64,000 nt of DNA from Haloarcula ordinaria (GCF_029338275.1 NZ_CP119789.1:2542001-2606000); one strand, 5' to 3'; shown: positions 9,610 to 18,536, counted from the stretch's first letter. Numbers and translations: made by a program. Notes: a model not told the origin generated them from the letters alone.

Positions 9610-10170
9610 TCAGTCGAAGAACCGGTCGCGCCAGCGCAGTATCTCGTCGCGGTCACGGGTGTCCTCCGGGAGTGTCTCGAACCAGCGAGCCTCGCTGATC
9701 TCCTCGTCCGGGTCGTCGACGCTGAGCGCCGTCGTCTCGGCACGGGCCTCGAACACCGGGAGGATGCCCCAGGTGTTGTTCCCGTCGCAGTAGAACTCGA
9801 CGCGGCCGAGCATGCCCAGGCCCTCGATGGTCGCCTCGACGCCGCTCTCCTCGCCGAGCTCGCGGAGCGCGGCCTCCTCGAAGGACTCGTCGCCGTCGAG
9901 CTCGCCGCCGGGCAGGACCCACTGGTCGACTCCCTCGTGACGGACGAGGAGAATCTCGCCCGGTGCCCGGTAGGTCAAGGTGTGGGAACCGAACGGCGCA
10001 CCGTGGTCACGGGCGTCGGTCGCGACCTGTTTGAACCGGTGTCGCGGGACGCGCCGGTGACGAGTGAACTCGACGAACCCCTCGTGTGCCGTCGCCAGGT
10101 CGTGGTACGTCTGTTCGGCCTGCTGACTCGCCACGTCGGCGAGATACCACAGGTTGTCGACAGTAGTCAT
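9610..10170 (-). CDS. Nudix hydrolase
   Basis: A 186-residue protein with a complete Nudix box at about residues 89-111 (G-x5-E-x7-R-E-L-x-E-E-x-G-V), which binds the divalent metal and catalyses hydrolysis of a nucleoside diphosphate linked to another moiety. An N-terminal extension of about 60 residues is helical and is common in haloarchaeal members of this family. The substrate cannot be deduced. It is convergent with the preceding small gene, and the region after its start (10171-10374) separates it from the exosome/RNase P cluster. Confidence 0.92.
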   Translation of the reverse strand: MTTVDNLWYLADVASQQAEQTYHDLATAHEGFVEFTRHRRVPRHRFKQVATDARDHGAPFGSHTLTYRAPGEILLVRHEGVDQWVLPGGELDGDESFEEAALRELGEESGVEATIEGLGMLGRVEFYCDGNNTWGILPVFEARAETTALSVDDPDEEISEARWFETLPEDTRDRDEILRWRDRFFD

Positions 10171-10374
10171 CCGTCCAGCGGGTCGGCGCTCCGTCTCGCT
10201 TGTGAATACCGCGGCCCGGGAGGTGTAGATGCGCAGTTCATACGGCGCGATAGGAGAGTATTACCTATAAGTCTTCGACAATATCGGTGCACCGACGGGT
10301 CGCTTCCGGAGCCAGGCTGTCGGTCGCCGGGTCGAATCAGTCCCTTTTTGACGAGTCGTCCAGTAGCGGCGCCT

Positions 10375-10557
10375 ATGGCATTCGAAGAAGACGACCACGT
10401 CATTCTCAACGACGAGCACAGCGACTACGACGGCGAAGAAGGCACCATCACGCAGGTCGTCGAGACGATGTTCGGCGACGCGAACTACACCGTCTCGTTC
10501 GAGGACGGCCAGGAGCAGGGCGTCCCCGAGGACAACCTCGAAGCCGTCGAGGAGTAA
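10375..10557 (+). CDS. Small acidic beta-barrel-like protein
   Basis: A 60-residue acidic protein whose pattern of short strands (HVILND, EGTITQVVE, NYTVSFEDG, QGVPEDNLEAV) resembles a KOW/SH3-like mini-barrel, of the kind that binds RNA or protein. The ATG at 10375 is taken because the longer open frame upstream has no protein-like composition. It lies 7 nt before the exosome-related RNA-binding gene and is probably co-transcribed, which hints at an RNA-related role. The specific family is not recognised. Confidence 0.75.
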   Translation: MAFEEDDHVILNDEHSDYDGEEGTITQVVETMFGDANYTVSFEDGQEQGVPEDNLEAVEE

Positions 10558-10564
10558 GGCCCCG

Positions 10565-10990
10565 ATGTCGTCGGTCCCCTTCCACTACGTCGACCTCCGC
10601 ACCTTCTGTTATGCGACGGAAGACGAGAAACGCGTCGAGCAGGCCCTCCGGACCTTCCTCCCCGAGGACTACCCCATCGAGCGCGTGACGAACGAGGGAC
10701 ACTACGGGGACCGCATCGTGGTGCTGTCGGCGCGCGTCGAGAACGCTGACGAGGTCCGACACGTCCTCTCGCAGGTCGCGTCAGTGTCGGAGATCGACGA
10801 CGTCCGCGCGGAACTGGACGACCGGGTCGACGACAACTGCTCGTTCTTCCTCACGTTCGACAAGCAGTCGGCCTTCAAAGGCGACGTCGCCCGCGGCGAC
10901 GGTATCACGCTTCGCGCCAAGGTCGAAGCCTACCCGGCAAAACGAGAGAAAGCGGTCGCCAACGCGCGTGAACTCCTGGACGAACTGTGA
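10565..10990 (+). CDS. RNA-binding protein, predicted exosome-associated (DUF54-like)
   Basis: A 141-residue protein of the archaeal COG1325/DUF54-type RNA-binding family, recognised by the N-terminal HYVDLRTFCYATEDEKRVEQAL region, the GHYGD segment and the FLTFDKQSAFKG segment. Members are encoded in the archaeal exosome / RNase P neighbourhood and are thought to help RNA processing. Its stop overlaps the start of rnp3 (TGATG), so translation of the two is coupled. It is cytoplasmic, with no membrane segments. Confidence 0.88.
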   Translation: MSSVPFHYVDLRTFCYATEDEKRVEQALRTFLPEDYPIERVTNEGHYGDRIVVLSARVENADEVRHVLSQVASVSEIDDVRAELDDRVDDNCSFFLTFDKQSAFKGDVARGDGITLRAKVEAYPAKREKAVANARELLDEL

Positions 10991-11691
10991 TGTACGAGGC
11001 CGTCCACGCCCGTCCCGACGGCGCGAGCACCGTCGCCAGACAGGCGCTGACGGCCGCCGACTACGGGTACGACGGCATCGTCGTCAGGAACCACGTAGAC
11101 GAGCGAGCGACGTACGACGCCGAGACTGTCGCCGGGGAATACGGTATCGATGTCGTCACGGGCGTCGAAGTCCGCGCCGATGCCCCCGCACAAGCCAGCG
11201 GCCACGTGGGGAACGCCCGGTCCTCACAGACCATCGTCGCCGTCCACGGCGGCGACGCCGAGATGAACCGCTTCGCCGTGGAACAGCCGACCGTCGACGT
11301 GCTCGCCCATCCGATGCGTGCCGACGGCGACTTCAACCACGTCCTGGCGGCCGCAGCCGCCGAGAACGGTGTCCGCGTCGAGTTCTCGCTGGCCCGAGTC
11401 CTGCGCGAGGAGGGCGGACGACGCGTCAGAACCATCCAGGCCCTCCGGAAACTCCGTGAACTCGTGGCCGACGCCGACGCGCCGTACGTCGTCAGTGCGG
11501 ACCCGTTCAGTCACCTGCAGATACGCGCGCCCCGCGAGCTCGTCGCCGTTGGGGAGACCATCGGGTTCGACGCCGACGCAGTTCGCGACGGCCTCGCCGA
11601 GTGGGGCCGACTCGCCGAACGGAACCGTGACCGGCGGTCAGACGCGTTCGTCGAGCCGGGCGTCCGCATCGACGAGACCGACGAGGAGTGA
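10990..11691 (+). CDS. rnp3: RNase P protein component 3 (Rpp30)
   Basis: A 233-residue Rpp30 homologue, a PHP/TIM-barrel-like protein subunit of archaeal RNase P, which removes 5' leaders from pre-tRNA. Typical segments are YEAVHARPDG at the N-terminus, VVTGVEVRA, the DVLAHPMRADGDFNHV region, and VEFSLARVL. The ATG at 10990 overlaps the upstream stop; a GTG 3 nt earlier is also possible. The gene partners with pop5 downstream, since Pop5 and Rpp30 form a heterodimer that activates the RNA subunit. The acidic end (ETDEE) is a halophilic feature. Confidence 0.95.
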   Translation: MYEAVHARPDGASTVARQALTAADYGYDGIVVRNHVDERATYDAETVAGEYGIDVVTGVEVRADAPAQASGHVGNARSSQTIVAVHGGDAEMNRFAVEQPTVDVLAHPMRADGDFNHVLAAAAAENGVRVEFSLARVLREEGGRRVRTIQALRKLRELVADADAPYVVSADPFSHLQIRAPRELVAVGETIGFDADAVRDGLAEWGRLAERNRDRRSDAFVEPGVRIDETDEE

Positions 11692-11808
11692 CGCGTTGCC
11701 GGGTGGGCCGACAGTTTCGAGAGCCCCGCAAGGCGACCGCACCGTTCTTGCCGCTGGCACCGCTGGGTCCGGTATGCACTCGAATCGTGGGTTCGGAGGT
11801 GCCCTGGT

Positions 11809-12288
11809 GTGAAACATCTCCCGAAGCACCTCCAGCCCCGCTGGCGGTATCTCGCCGTCGCCGTCGAGTCCTGGCCCGACGCGTCGGTCGACCGCCGCGC
11901 GTTCCAGCGCGAGGTGTGGTACGCCGCGCAGAACCTGCTGGGTGACACCGGCAGCGCCGAGGTCGACCTGACCGTCATCGCCTTTGACCGGACCGACGGG
12001 GGGGCACAGGCCATCGTTCGTACCCGGCGGGGCTCCGCCGGCGAAGCCCGTGCCGCGCTGGCGTGTCTCGACAGCGTCGACGACGACCCAGTTGGCCTCC
12101 GCGTCCTGGGAATTAGCGGGACGGTGCGGGCCTGTGAAGAAAAGTATATACGCCGGCCGCCGGAAGCACCTGCCAAGAGACAGGTCGTGTTCGAGAACCA
12201 GGACCGTCGGGCCGTCGAACGGGGTGTGCGAATCGACGTCCACACCGACGACGCGTTCGCGGGCGCGACCGCACTCGATTTCAGATAA
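11809..12288 (+). CDS. rnp2: RNase P protein component 2 (Pop5)
   Basis: A 159-residue Pop5 homologue with the family-typical start KHLPKHLQPRWRYLAV and a ferredoxin-like alternation of strands and helices. It is a protein subunit of RNase P acting together with Rpp30. It begins with GTG; a Shine-Dalgarno GGAGGT at 11795-11800 lies 8 nt before it and supports this start. The proteasome gene psmA begins 2 nt after its stop. A strong TATA-like AAAAGTATATA within its coding region (12140-12150) could give psmA its own transcript. Confidence 0.94.
   Translation: MKHLPKHLQPRWRYLAVAVESWPDASVDRRAFQREVWYAAQNLLGDTGSAEVDLTVIAFDRTDGGAQAIVRTRRGSAGEARAALACLDSVDDDPVGLRVLGISGTVRACEEKYIRRPPEAPAKRQVVFENQDRRAVERGVRIDVHTDDAFAGATALDFR
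12140..12150 (+). promoter_or_regulatory. Putative internal TATA box for psmA inside pop5
   Basis: AAAAGTATATA is an unusually AT-rich run in a GC-rich coding sequence. It would place a transcription start near 12175, giving a leader of roughly 115 nt before psmA. It may simply encode the residues KYI; the promoter role is inference. Confidence 0.35.
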
Positions 12289-12290
12289 CT

Positions 12291-13088
12291 ATGCAGGGAC
12301 AAAGTCAACAGCAGGCGTACGACCGCGGGATCACCATCTTCTCCCCGGACGGACGTCTCTATCAGGTCGAGTACGCCCGCGAGGCGGTCAAGCGCGGCAC
12401 GGCGAGCATCGGCGTGCGGACGAGCGACGGAGTCGTCCTCGCCGTCGACAAGCGCATCCGCTCGCCGCTGATGGAGCGTTCTTCGGTCGAGAAGATCCAC
12501 AAGGCGGACGACCACATCGGTATCGCGTCGGCCGGCCACGTCGCCGACGCGCGCCAGCTCATCGACTTCGCTCGGCGACAGGCACAGGTCAACCAGCTGC
12601 GCTACGGCGAACCGGTCGGCGTCGAGACGCTGACCAAGGAGATCACCGACTACATCCAGCAGTACACGCAGGTCGGCGGTGCCCGGCCGTTCGGCGTCGC
12701 GCTCATCATCGGCGGCATCGTCAACGGCGAACCGCGCCTCTACGAGACCGACCCGTCGGGGACGCCCTACGAGTGGAAGGCCCTGGCCGTCGGTGCCGAC
12801 CGGGGCGACATCCGTGAGTACCTCGAGGAACACTACTCCGCGGAGATGGACCTGGACGAGGGTATCGACCTCGCGCTGGCGGCTCTCGAGTCCGTCAACG
12901 ACGAGGGGCTCTCCCCCGAGGGCATCGGCGTCGCGACGATAGACGTCGACTCCGAGATGTTCCACGAGCTGACCGACGAGGAGAAGCACGCGCATCTCGA
13001 GGCGGCCGGACTGCTGGCGAGCGACGACGACGAAGAAGCGGACGAAGCGACGGACGAAGCAGACGAGTCCGACGACGCGTCCGAGTAA
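12291..13088 (+). CDS. psmA: Proteasome subunit alpha
   Basis: A 265-residue 20S proteasome alpha subunit. The alpha-type N-terminal signature is clear: AYDRGITIFSPDGRLYQVEYA, followed by EAVKRGTASIG. The alpha ring gates the degradation chamber and docks AAA ATPases such as PAN. The C-terminal 30 residues are a highly acidic Asp/Glu/Ala tail, as in other haloarchaeal alpha subunits. It is the last gene of the RNA-binding protein / rnp3 / rnp2 / psmA cluster. No beta subunit is in the window, but a PAC2-type chaperone-like gene lies at 47.9-48.7 kb. Confidence 0.98.
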   Translation: MQGQSQQQAYDRGITIFSPDGRLYQVEYAREAVKRGTASIGVRTSDGVVLAVDKRIRSPLMERSSVEKIHKADDHIGIASAGHVADARQLIDFARRQAQVNQLRYGEPVGVETLTKEITDYIQQYTQVGGARPFGVALIIGGIVNGEPRLYETDPSGTPYEWKALAVGADRGDIREYLEEHYSAEMDLDEGIDLALAALESVNDEGLSPEGIGVATIDVDSEMFHELTDEEKHAHLEAAGLLASDDDEEADEATDEADESDDASE

Positions 13089-13199
13089 GCCCACACTCGG
13101 GTACCGTCGTTCTGGAGCGAAGTCCCCACCGCCCCTCAACCGAGAGTACAGAGCGCAGTCGCTCCCTCACGTAGCACCCGGCCCCACCCAAATAGCCCC

Positions 13200-14249
13200 T
13201 CAGTCGTCGCTCGCTGCTTCTTCGGCTTCCTCGACGTCTTCGGACTCCTGGTCCGCCTGTCGCTCCCGCTCGCCTTCGTCGGACCGTGCCGCGACCAGCG
13301 CGCCGCGGGAGACGCTGTACATCGGCTCGTCCGCGTGGCGGACGTCGCTGATGGAGAACGGGATGTTCGCGTCCTCCAGGTGCTGTTCGAACAGCTGGGC
13401 GAACCCGTTGGGCGACGAGGTGCCGCCGGTGACGACGACGGGCACGTCGAGGCCCTCCTCGACGTCCTCCTCGTCGACTTCCTCGACGATGTTGCCGATG
13501 ACGTAGTCGAGCAGGTTCTCGTAGTAGATTGCGAGCGCCCCTTCGACGCCGCCGACGTCGGTCTGGAAGTCCAGTTCGAAGTCGTCCTCCTTGATGGAGG
13601 TGACCTTGTCGACGGAGCGGCCGGTCGCCTGGGCGGCCTGCTCGTCGATCCAGTCGCCGCCGCGCGCGACGGAGAACTTCATCACCGGCACGGCGTAGTA
13701 CGCCAGACAGACGTTGGTCATCCCGGCGCCGAAGCTGATGCCCAGGCCGGTGAAGTCGTTGTCCGCGAGGTCGGAGTAGATGACCGACATCCCCTCGTTG
13801 ATGGGTTCCGCGTCGTAGCCCATCTCGTTGAGGAACGACTCGATGGTCTTCTGGTGGTACAGCGTGCTGAGGTTCGAGTCCATCGGGTCGGCTGGCGACG
13901 AGAAGTACAGCTTCTCGTTCGGGTAGTCGGGCGAGCCGACGACCTGCTCGATGATGAGCTTCATCATCGGAATCGCGGACTTCTCCGAGGACGAGAGGAT
14001 GCCCTGGGACATCGGACGCCGGGTCTCGCGGTTGAAGATGTTCGCGAAGTTGAGCGCGTCGTCACCGAGGACGTACACCTTGTCGTCCTTCCGGATGTGG
14101 AGCACTTCCGACCGCGACAGCATCTGTTCCGCCATATCGCTATACTCGATTTCGACGAACGAGTTCCGCTGTTGCACGAAGACGGTTTCGTTGCCTTCCT
14201 GCTGTGCGGAAATCAAGTTCATCGTTCCCACGTCTAAACCTTTTGCCAT
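13200..14249 (-). CDS. Salactin/volactin-like archaeal actin homologue
   Basis: A 349-residue actin-superfamily ATPase. The N-terminus [12 protein letters not shown] matches the phosphate-1 region, [11 protein letters not shown] is the phosphate-2 region (the usual Asp is replaced by Ser and the third Gly by Ala-Gly), and [13 protein letters not shown] is the adenosine motif. It resembles the haloarchaeal cytoskeletal proteins salactin (Halobacterium) and volactin (Haloferax), which form dynamic filaments affecting growth or cell shape. The C-terminal 40 residues are acidic. The upstream region is AT-rich, with TATA-like GATTTATC about 35-41 nt before the ATG, so expression is separate from the membrane-protein gene behind it. 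Confidence 0.85.
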   Translation of the reverse strand: MAKGLDVGTMNLISAQQEGNETVFVQQRNSFVEIEYSDMAEQMLSRSEVLHIRKDDKVYVLGDDALNFANIFNRETRRPMSQGILSSSEKSAIPMMKLIIEQVVGSPDYPNEKLYFSSPADPMDSNLSTLYHQKTIESFLNEMGYDAEPINEGMSVIYSDLADNDFTGLGISFGAGMTNVCLAYYAVPVMKFSVARGGDWIDEQAAQATGRSVDKVTSIKEDDFELDFQTDVGGVEGALAIYYENLLDYVIGNIVEEVDEEDVEEGLDVPVVVTGGTSSPNGFAQLFEQHLEDANIPFSISDVRHADEPMYSVSRGALVAARSDEGERERQADQESEDVEEAEEAASDD

Positions 14250-14346
14250 GGTAATACGTTACTGATGTCGGTGGTTTCGACAGATAAATCTATGTATAGT
14301 TACTTTTAATGATACTTTAACGACGGCCGGAGCGCCGCGGCCGGTT

Positions 14347-15228
14347 TCAGTTCAGGAGGCTCGCGATTCGCGCCAGGATGCGTTCCAGCAGCGTCTCCGT
14401 CGGTTGCTGTTCTGCCTCCTCCTGCTGGCGCTGCCTGAGTTCCTGCAGCCGGCTCGTCTGGTCGTCGACGGTGGACGTCGAGCGGTCGGACTTGGCCTTC
14501 CCGCCCTTGAGGCTCTGGAGGCTGTTGACCTGCGCGTCGACGGAGCTCCGGTGGACGCGGTCGGCCTCGACGTTCATACCCGACGTGTCCATGTCGTCCA
14601 TGTCGGGGTTCAGCTTCAGGGCCGTCCCCTCGTGGCGCTCGACGCCGCCCCAGGTGATGTCGACGTTGGCCATCGCCTCCTCGATGTCCCGTTCGATGTC
14701 CTCGTCGGTGAACTCCTCGTCGTCGTCCTCCTCGATGCCCTCGATGTCGGCCGGGCCCGGCCGCGCGCGCTCGACGTGGTACGCGACCAGCGCGCCGCCC
14801 GTCGAGGCGAGCAGCGCGGTCAGGCCCGCCCCGTAGACGAACATGACGTGGATGGCGTACTGCGGCCCCGACCCCGACGCCCAGTTGAACGGGTAGGCAA
14901 AGAGGAAGAAGGCCAGTCCCGCGAGACAGACCAGGGTGCCGGCCACCCCGCCGTAGATGGCGCGCCTGCCGACCGGGAGCAGGACGATGACGCTCGAGAG
15001 TGTAGCGGGTAGGGCGACCATGCCCACCGCGAAGGCTGCCTCGCGGAACACGTAGCCCTCGGCCCCGCCGAACTGTCCCGCGGCGCTGATGAGAAACGCC
15101 GCGATGCCCAGACCGATCCCCCCGAAGAACAGCGCGAACCCGACGTAGACGTCCACCTCACGGTCCGGTTCGCCGATGTAGCGTCGATACCACTCGAAGA
15201 GTCGTCCGTCAGCGTTCTGGTCTGTCAT
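14347..15228 (-). CDS. Four-helix membrane protein with acidic cytoplasmic tail
   Basis: A 293-residue protein with four membrane helices at about 26-48, 62-84, 89-112 and 125-148. A long acidic and then Gln/Arg-rich tail (150-293) is probably disordered and ends in an amphipathic helix (TLLERILARIASLLN). The topology recalls the haloarchaeal divisome membrane protein CdpA, but homology is unverified. It sits upstream of the actin homologue on the same strand, with a 97-nt promoter-bearing gap, so a link to cell shape or division is a reasonable guess. Confidence 0.8.
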   Translation of the reverse strand: MTDQNADGRLFEWYRRYIGEPDREVDVYVGFALFFGGIGLGIAAFLISAAGQFGGAEGYVFREAAFAVGMVALPATLSSVIVLLPVGRRAIYGGVAGTLVCLAGLAFFLFAYPFNWASGSGPQYAIHVMFVYGAGLTALLASTGGALVAYHVERARPGPADIEGIEEDDDEEFTDEDIERDIEEAMANVDITWGGVERHEGTALKLNPDMDDMDTSGMNVEADRVHRSSVDAQVNSLQSLKGGKAKSDRSTSTVDDQTSRLQELRQRQQEEAEQQPTETLLERILARIASLLN

Positions 15229-15319
15229 GGGGTATCGGTCGTTTTGGTCGGATACACCACTATTGCTGGCATCTCGTAATCAATCTTTCCTGGGTCAGTA
15301 TGAAGCCATTACCCGGGCG

Positions 15320-16069
15320 TCACTCGAAGGAGATGCGCGTCACTCGCCCCGGTGTCTCCCGGAACCGCCAGACGCGACTCGCCTGTCGTGCCGGGTCGAC
15401 CCGGTCGACCTGCCGGAGCCCAGTCGAGATGCACTCCCACCAGCTGTCCGGACTGTCGTACCCGGCGGGGTACTCCTCGTAGAGCGCGTCGACGAAGTCG
15501 CCCCTCGTGGCCTCCGTCTGTGCCTTCAGGAACGCCAGCGCCGCCCCGACGGCCTCCTGCCGGCGCGTCGTGGACTCGTCGTCCCACCCAGGGACCTCCA
15601 GCGAGTCCAGGTCGGTTATCTCGGCCCCCGGCGGTTTCTCGTCGACCAGCGGGCGGTTCGAGCGGTACTCGCCGCCCATACCGTCGTCGAGTTGCTCGCG
15701 CGCCCTCGCGACGGCGTGCTGGGCGAACAGGTCGAGTCGCTGGTCCTCTACCGACGAGAGGGCGTCCGCCGCGACGGACAGCTGGTCGTCCTGGATTCTG
15801 GCGGTGACGCCGTTCCGGTCGTCGTCCGACGGGCCCTCTCCAACGGCCGCTTCAGCGACGGCGGCCACGTCCCTGTCTGCCTCGACGTCCGTCACGCGCT
15901 CCGCGTACTCTGTCAGTCGCTCGCCGGTTTCGCCGTCGGCCGCGATGTCCAGTCGGTGCGTGACCAGCCACCGGAGGTAGCCGTCGACACCCTCGAACCC
16001 CAGCATGTCGGCTTCGACGGCCAGCGAGCGTGCGGTCTCCGAGTCGACCGTGAGTTCCAGTGACCGCAT
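15320..16069 (-). CDS. Conserved hypothetical protein, possible N-terminal DNA-binding segment
   Basis: A 249-residue acidic protein of unknown function. The start (MRSLELTVDSETARSLAVEA) resembles the strand-helix opening of ribbon-helix-helix or antitoxin-like proteins. The C-terminal part from about 165 is helical and aromatic (RGDFVDALYEEYPAGY, SWWECI) and ends in a strand pair. The ATG at 16069 is preferred; the longer frame shadows the divergent SBDS gene. The 109-nt region between the two genes carries promoters for both. I do not recognise the family. Confidence 0.7.
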   Translation of the reverse strand: MRSLELTVDSETARSLAVEADMLGFEGVDGYLRWLVTHRLDIAADGETGERLTEYAERVTDVEADRDVAAVAEAAVGEGPSDDDRNGVTARIQDDQLSVAADALSSVEDQRLDLFAQHAVARAREQLDDGMGGEYRSNRPLVDEKPPGAEITDLDSLEVPGWDDESTTRRQEAVGAALAFLKAQTEATRGDFVDALYEEYPAGYDSPDSWWECISTGLRQVDRVDPARQASRVWRFRETPGRVTRISFE

Positions 16070-16178
16070 TCGACTGCCCGTTACAGCTATGCTGGCATAA
16101 ACCTTCCCGACCGTCTGACGCGCTGCCCCGAATCCCGACGCAGTAAGGTCTTTACGACGCCCCCCGTAACCGACAGGT

Positions 16179-16907
16179 ATGATATCGCTTGACGAGGCTG
16201 TGACGGCCCGCCTCGAGTCACACGGGCAGCGGTTCGAGGTGCTCGTCGACCCTGACGCGGCGCTGGCGATGAAGCGCGGCGAGTTCGACGGGGAACTGGA
16301 GGACGTCATCGCCGCCGAGGACGTCTTCGAGGACGCCTCCCGCGGTGACCGGCCCCCAGAGGACATGCTGACGAAGGTGTTCGACACGACGGACCCGATG
16401 GAGATCATCCCGGAGGTCGTCGAGCGCGGGGAGATACAGATCACAGCCGACCAGCGCCGCGAGATGCAGGAGCAGAAACACAAACAGCTCATCCAGCGAA
16501 TCACCCGGAACGCGGTGAACCCGCAGATGGACGACGCGCCCCACCCGCCAGAACGTATCGAGTCGGCGCTGGAAGAGACGGACTTCCGCGTCGACCCGAT
16601 GGAACCCGTCGAGAGCCAGGTCGACGAGGCGCTGGACGCCCTGCGCCCGGTGATTCCCATCCGGTTCGACGAGGTCACCGTGGCGGTCCAGGTGCCGCCG
16701 GACTACGCCGGAAGCGCCCAGGCACAGATCCGTCAGTTCGGGGACCTGGAGCGTGAGGAGTGGCAGTCCGACGGGTCCTGGGTCGGCGTCCTCACGTTCC
16801 CGGCCGGCCTGCAAAACGAGTTCTACGACCTCGTCAACGAGCACACGAGCGGGCAGGCCGAGACCCGAATCATCAAAGACGAGGACGAACTCAACACGCG
16901 GGGCTGA
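16179..16907 (+). CDS. Ribosome maturation protein SBDS homologue
   Basis: A 242-residue SBDS/SDO1 protein of usual archaeal length with three domains: an N-terminal FYSH domain (to about 90), a central helical domain with QRREMQEQKHKQLIQRITRNAVNPQ, and a C-terminal ferredoxin-like domain starting near PVIPIRFDEV. In eukaryotes SBDS helps remove the anti-association factor from the large ribosomal subunit; the archaeal protein is thought to act similarly. It is monocistronic here, divergent from the preceding hypothetical gene and convergent with FUN14. Confidence 0.96.
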   Translation: MISLDEAVTARLESHGQRFEVLVDPDAALAMKRGEFDGELEDVIAAEDVFEDASRGDRPPEDMLTKVFDTTDPMEIIPEVVERGEIQITADQRREMQEQKHKQLIQRITRNAVNPQMDDAPHPPERIESALEETDFRVDPMEPVESQVDEALDALRPVIPIRFDEVTVAVQVPPDYAGSAQAQIRQFGDLEREEWQSDGSWVGVLTFPAGLQNEFYDLVNEHTSGQAETRIIKDEDELNTRG

Positions 16908-16934
16908 CGTCGCGCTTCCGCAGTCGACGGGCCG

Positions 16935-17282
16935 TTATCCCTTCTTGAAGCCGATGAGGAAGCCGCCGGTGAACCCCGCACTGACGGGGAGGGCCGACAG
17001 CAGCGACAGGAGCCAGGACGGTGGCTGACCCGCGGCTGCACTCCCGGCCGACGTCGCTGTGTCCTGTGCCGCGCCGGTGATGGCGCTCCAGTTGACCTGG
17101 AGGATGCCCCGCGTCTCGAGGAACTTGAACAGGGCGAGTTCCAGGCCGACGATGATAGCGATGATCTTCGCCACCTTCTTGGCGGCGTAGCCGATGATGC
17201 CGCCGATGAGGCCGCCGCCGCCGAACTCGAGGCCCATCTGCTGGAGTCCGAGGCTGTCCAGTTGCAATGCAAACTCTACCAT
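16935..17282 (-). CDS. FUN14-family membrane protein
   Basis: A 115-residue small membrane protein of the FUN14 family: a glycine-rich first helix (GGGGLIGGIIGYAAKKVAKIIAIIVGLEL), then the VNWSAI segment and a C-terminal helix ending GFTGGFLIGFKKG, the conserved close of the family. The eukaryotic relative FUNDC1 is a mitochondrial outer-membrane protein, while the prokaryotic function is unknown. It is convergent with SBDS, with a 27-nt gap. Confidence 0.88.
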   Translation of the reverse strand: MVEFALQLDSLGLQQMGLEFGGGGLIGGIIGYAAKKVAKIIAIIVGLELALFKFLETRGILQVNWSAITGAAQDTATSAGSAAAGQPPSWLLSLLSALPVSAGFTGGFLIGFKKG

Positions 17283-17384
17283 ATCGGATACTTACCACCT
17301 GTTTTTAAATCCTTTGTGCCTCTCGGACGGGGTCACCGGCCTGCAGTGGGGAACCGACCGCCAGACGCATCGGGGATGGTTCAG

Positions 17385-18227
17385 TCAGAGGCCGAGCATG
17401 GTCCTCGATTCGTCGGGCGTCGCGACCGGTCGACCGAGCTCCTCGGCGATTCGGACCACGCGGTCGACGAGCTGGGCGTTGCTCGCTGCGAGCTCCCCCC
17501 GCCGATAGTAGACGTTGTCTTCGAGGCCGACCCTGACGTGCCCGCCGAACAGGATGCCCATGGTGGCGAAGGGCAACTGGTGGCGACCGAAGCCGAGCGT
17601 GTTGAACAGCGCGCCCTCGGGGAGGCCGTCGATAGCGGTCAGGAAGTTCCGCGGCGTCGGCGGTGAGAGCGTGCCGGGGCCGAAGATGAGCGTCGCGTAC
17701 ACCGGGTCTGCGAGGTCGCGGCGTTCGAGGAGGCCGAACACCTCGTTGCGATGGCCGTCGTTGAACACCTCCAGTTCGGGCTTGATGCCGCGGTCGACCA
17801 TCTCGTCGTGCAGCGAGTCGACGAGCCCGCGCGTGTTCTCGCTCGTCAGGTGGTCGTACCGGTTGAGCGGCCCCATGTCGAGCGACGCCATCTCCGGCGG
17901 CGGGTCGGTCCGAAGCGGAAGGTGCCGGTCGGCGTCGGGCGCGCCGGTCCCGCCGGTGGAGTGCTGGATGATGACGTCGTCGGTGTGGGCCCGGACGGCG
18001 TCGTCGATGGCCTGGAACCGTTCGGTCTCGAACGTCCGCTCGCCGTTGGGGCGTCGCGCGTGGAGGTGGACCACCGACGCGCCGGCCGCCTCGACCTCGC
18101 CGGCGGCCTGCCCGATCTCCTCGGGCGTCTCGGGGAGGTTCGGGTTCGCCTCCTTGCCGTGGACACCGCCGGTGAGCGCGGCCGTGACGATGACCGGGTC
18201 ACCGTCGAGGAACCGGTCGTAACTCAC
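17385..18227 (-). CDS. BKACE-family beta-keto acid cleavage enzyme (DUF849)
   Basis: A 280-residue TIM-barrel protein of the BKACE family, whose prototype Kce cleaves 3-keto-5-aminohexanoate with acetyl-CoA. Conserved parts are TGGVHGKEANPNLPETPEEI, the metal-binding VVHLHARRPNG (His-x-His), STGGTG and NTLGFGRHQLPFATMGILFGGHVRVGLEDN. The exact beta-keto acid cannot be told from sequence. The GTG start overlaps the stop of the small upstream gene (GTGA), which supports it and suggests coupling. Confidence 0.92.
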   Translation of the reverse strand: MSYDRFLDGDPVIVTAALTGGVHGKEANPNLPETPEEIGQAAGEVEAAGASVVHLHARRPNGERTFETERFQAIDDAVRAHTDDVIIQHSTGGTGAPDADRHLPLRTDPPPEMASLDMGPLNRYDHLTSENTRGLVDSLHDEMVDRGIKPELEVFNDGHRNEVFGLLERRDLADPVYATLIFGPGTLSPPTPRNFLTAIDGLPEGALFNTLGFGRHQLPFATMGILFGGHVRVGLEDNVYYRRGELAASNAQLVDRVVRIAEELGRPVATPDESRTMLGL

Positions 18228-18412
18228 GACTCGTCCCCGACGTGGGCCTCGAATATCTCGCAGTGTCGTGCGTGGTCGAGGTCGTAGCGGTCGTTACAGA
18301 TGTCGGCGCGCATCGGCTGGACGAACGCGTCGACCGCGGTGCAGTAGGCGCGCGCCGTGTCGAACGACGCCTCGTCGTCGCCCCCACGGTACTCCAGAAA
18401 CTGGCATGGCAT
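18224..18412 (-). CDS. Small Cys/Asp-rich protein coupled to BKACE gene
   Basis: A 62-residue protein with three cysteines (C3, C24, C39), one further cysteine in CEIF and an acidic composition. Its stop overlaps the GTG of the BKACE gene, so the pair is almost certainly co-translated. The start has a 124-nt divergent promoter region shared with the VOC dioxygenase gene. It might bind metal, or act as a small partner or regulator of the lyase; no family is recognised. Confidence 0.65.
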   Translation of the reverse strand: MPCQFLEYRGGDDEASFDTARAYCTAVDAFVQPMRADICNDRYDLDHARHCEIFEAHVGDES

Positions 18413-18536
18413 GGGCCGGTGTAGGTGCCGCCCCGGATTAACCGTTGACCCGTCTCCGAGGGCCTACTGACACCGATGCCCCCTGATGTCACCCGTGTTA
18501 GAGAAGCCTTTCAGTGCTCGGGCCCCTCCAATTCGT

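Noticed and set aside
11807..11820. Fourteen-base match GTGTGAAACATCTC shared with 56180-56193
   Set aside because: One copy is a coding start (pop5) and the other a promoter region of a sugar gene. There is no functional link, and a match of this length can occur by chance in 64 kb.
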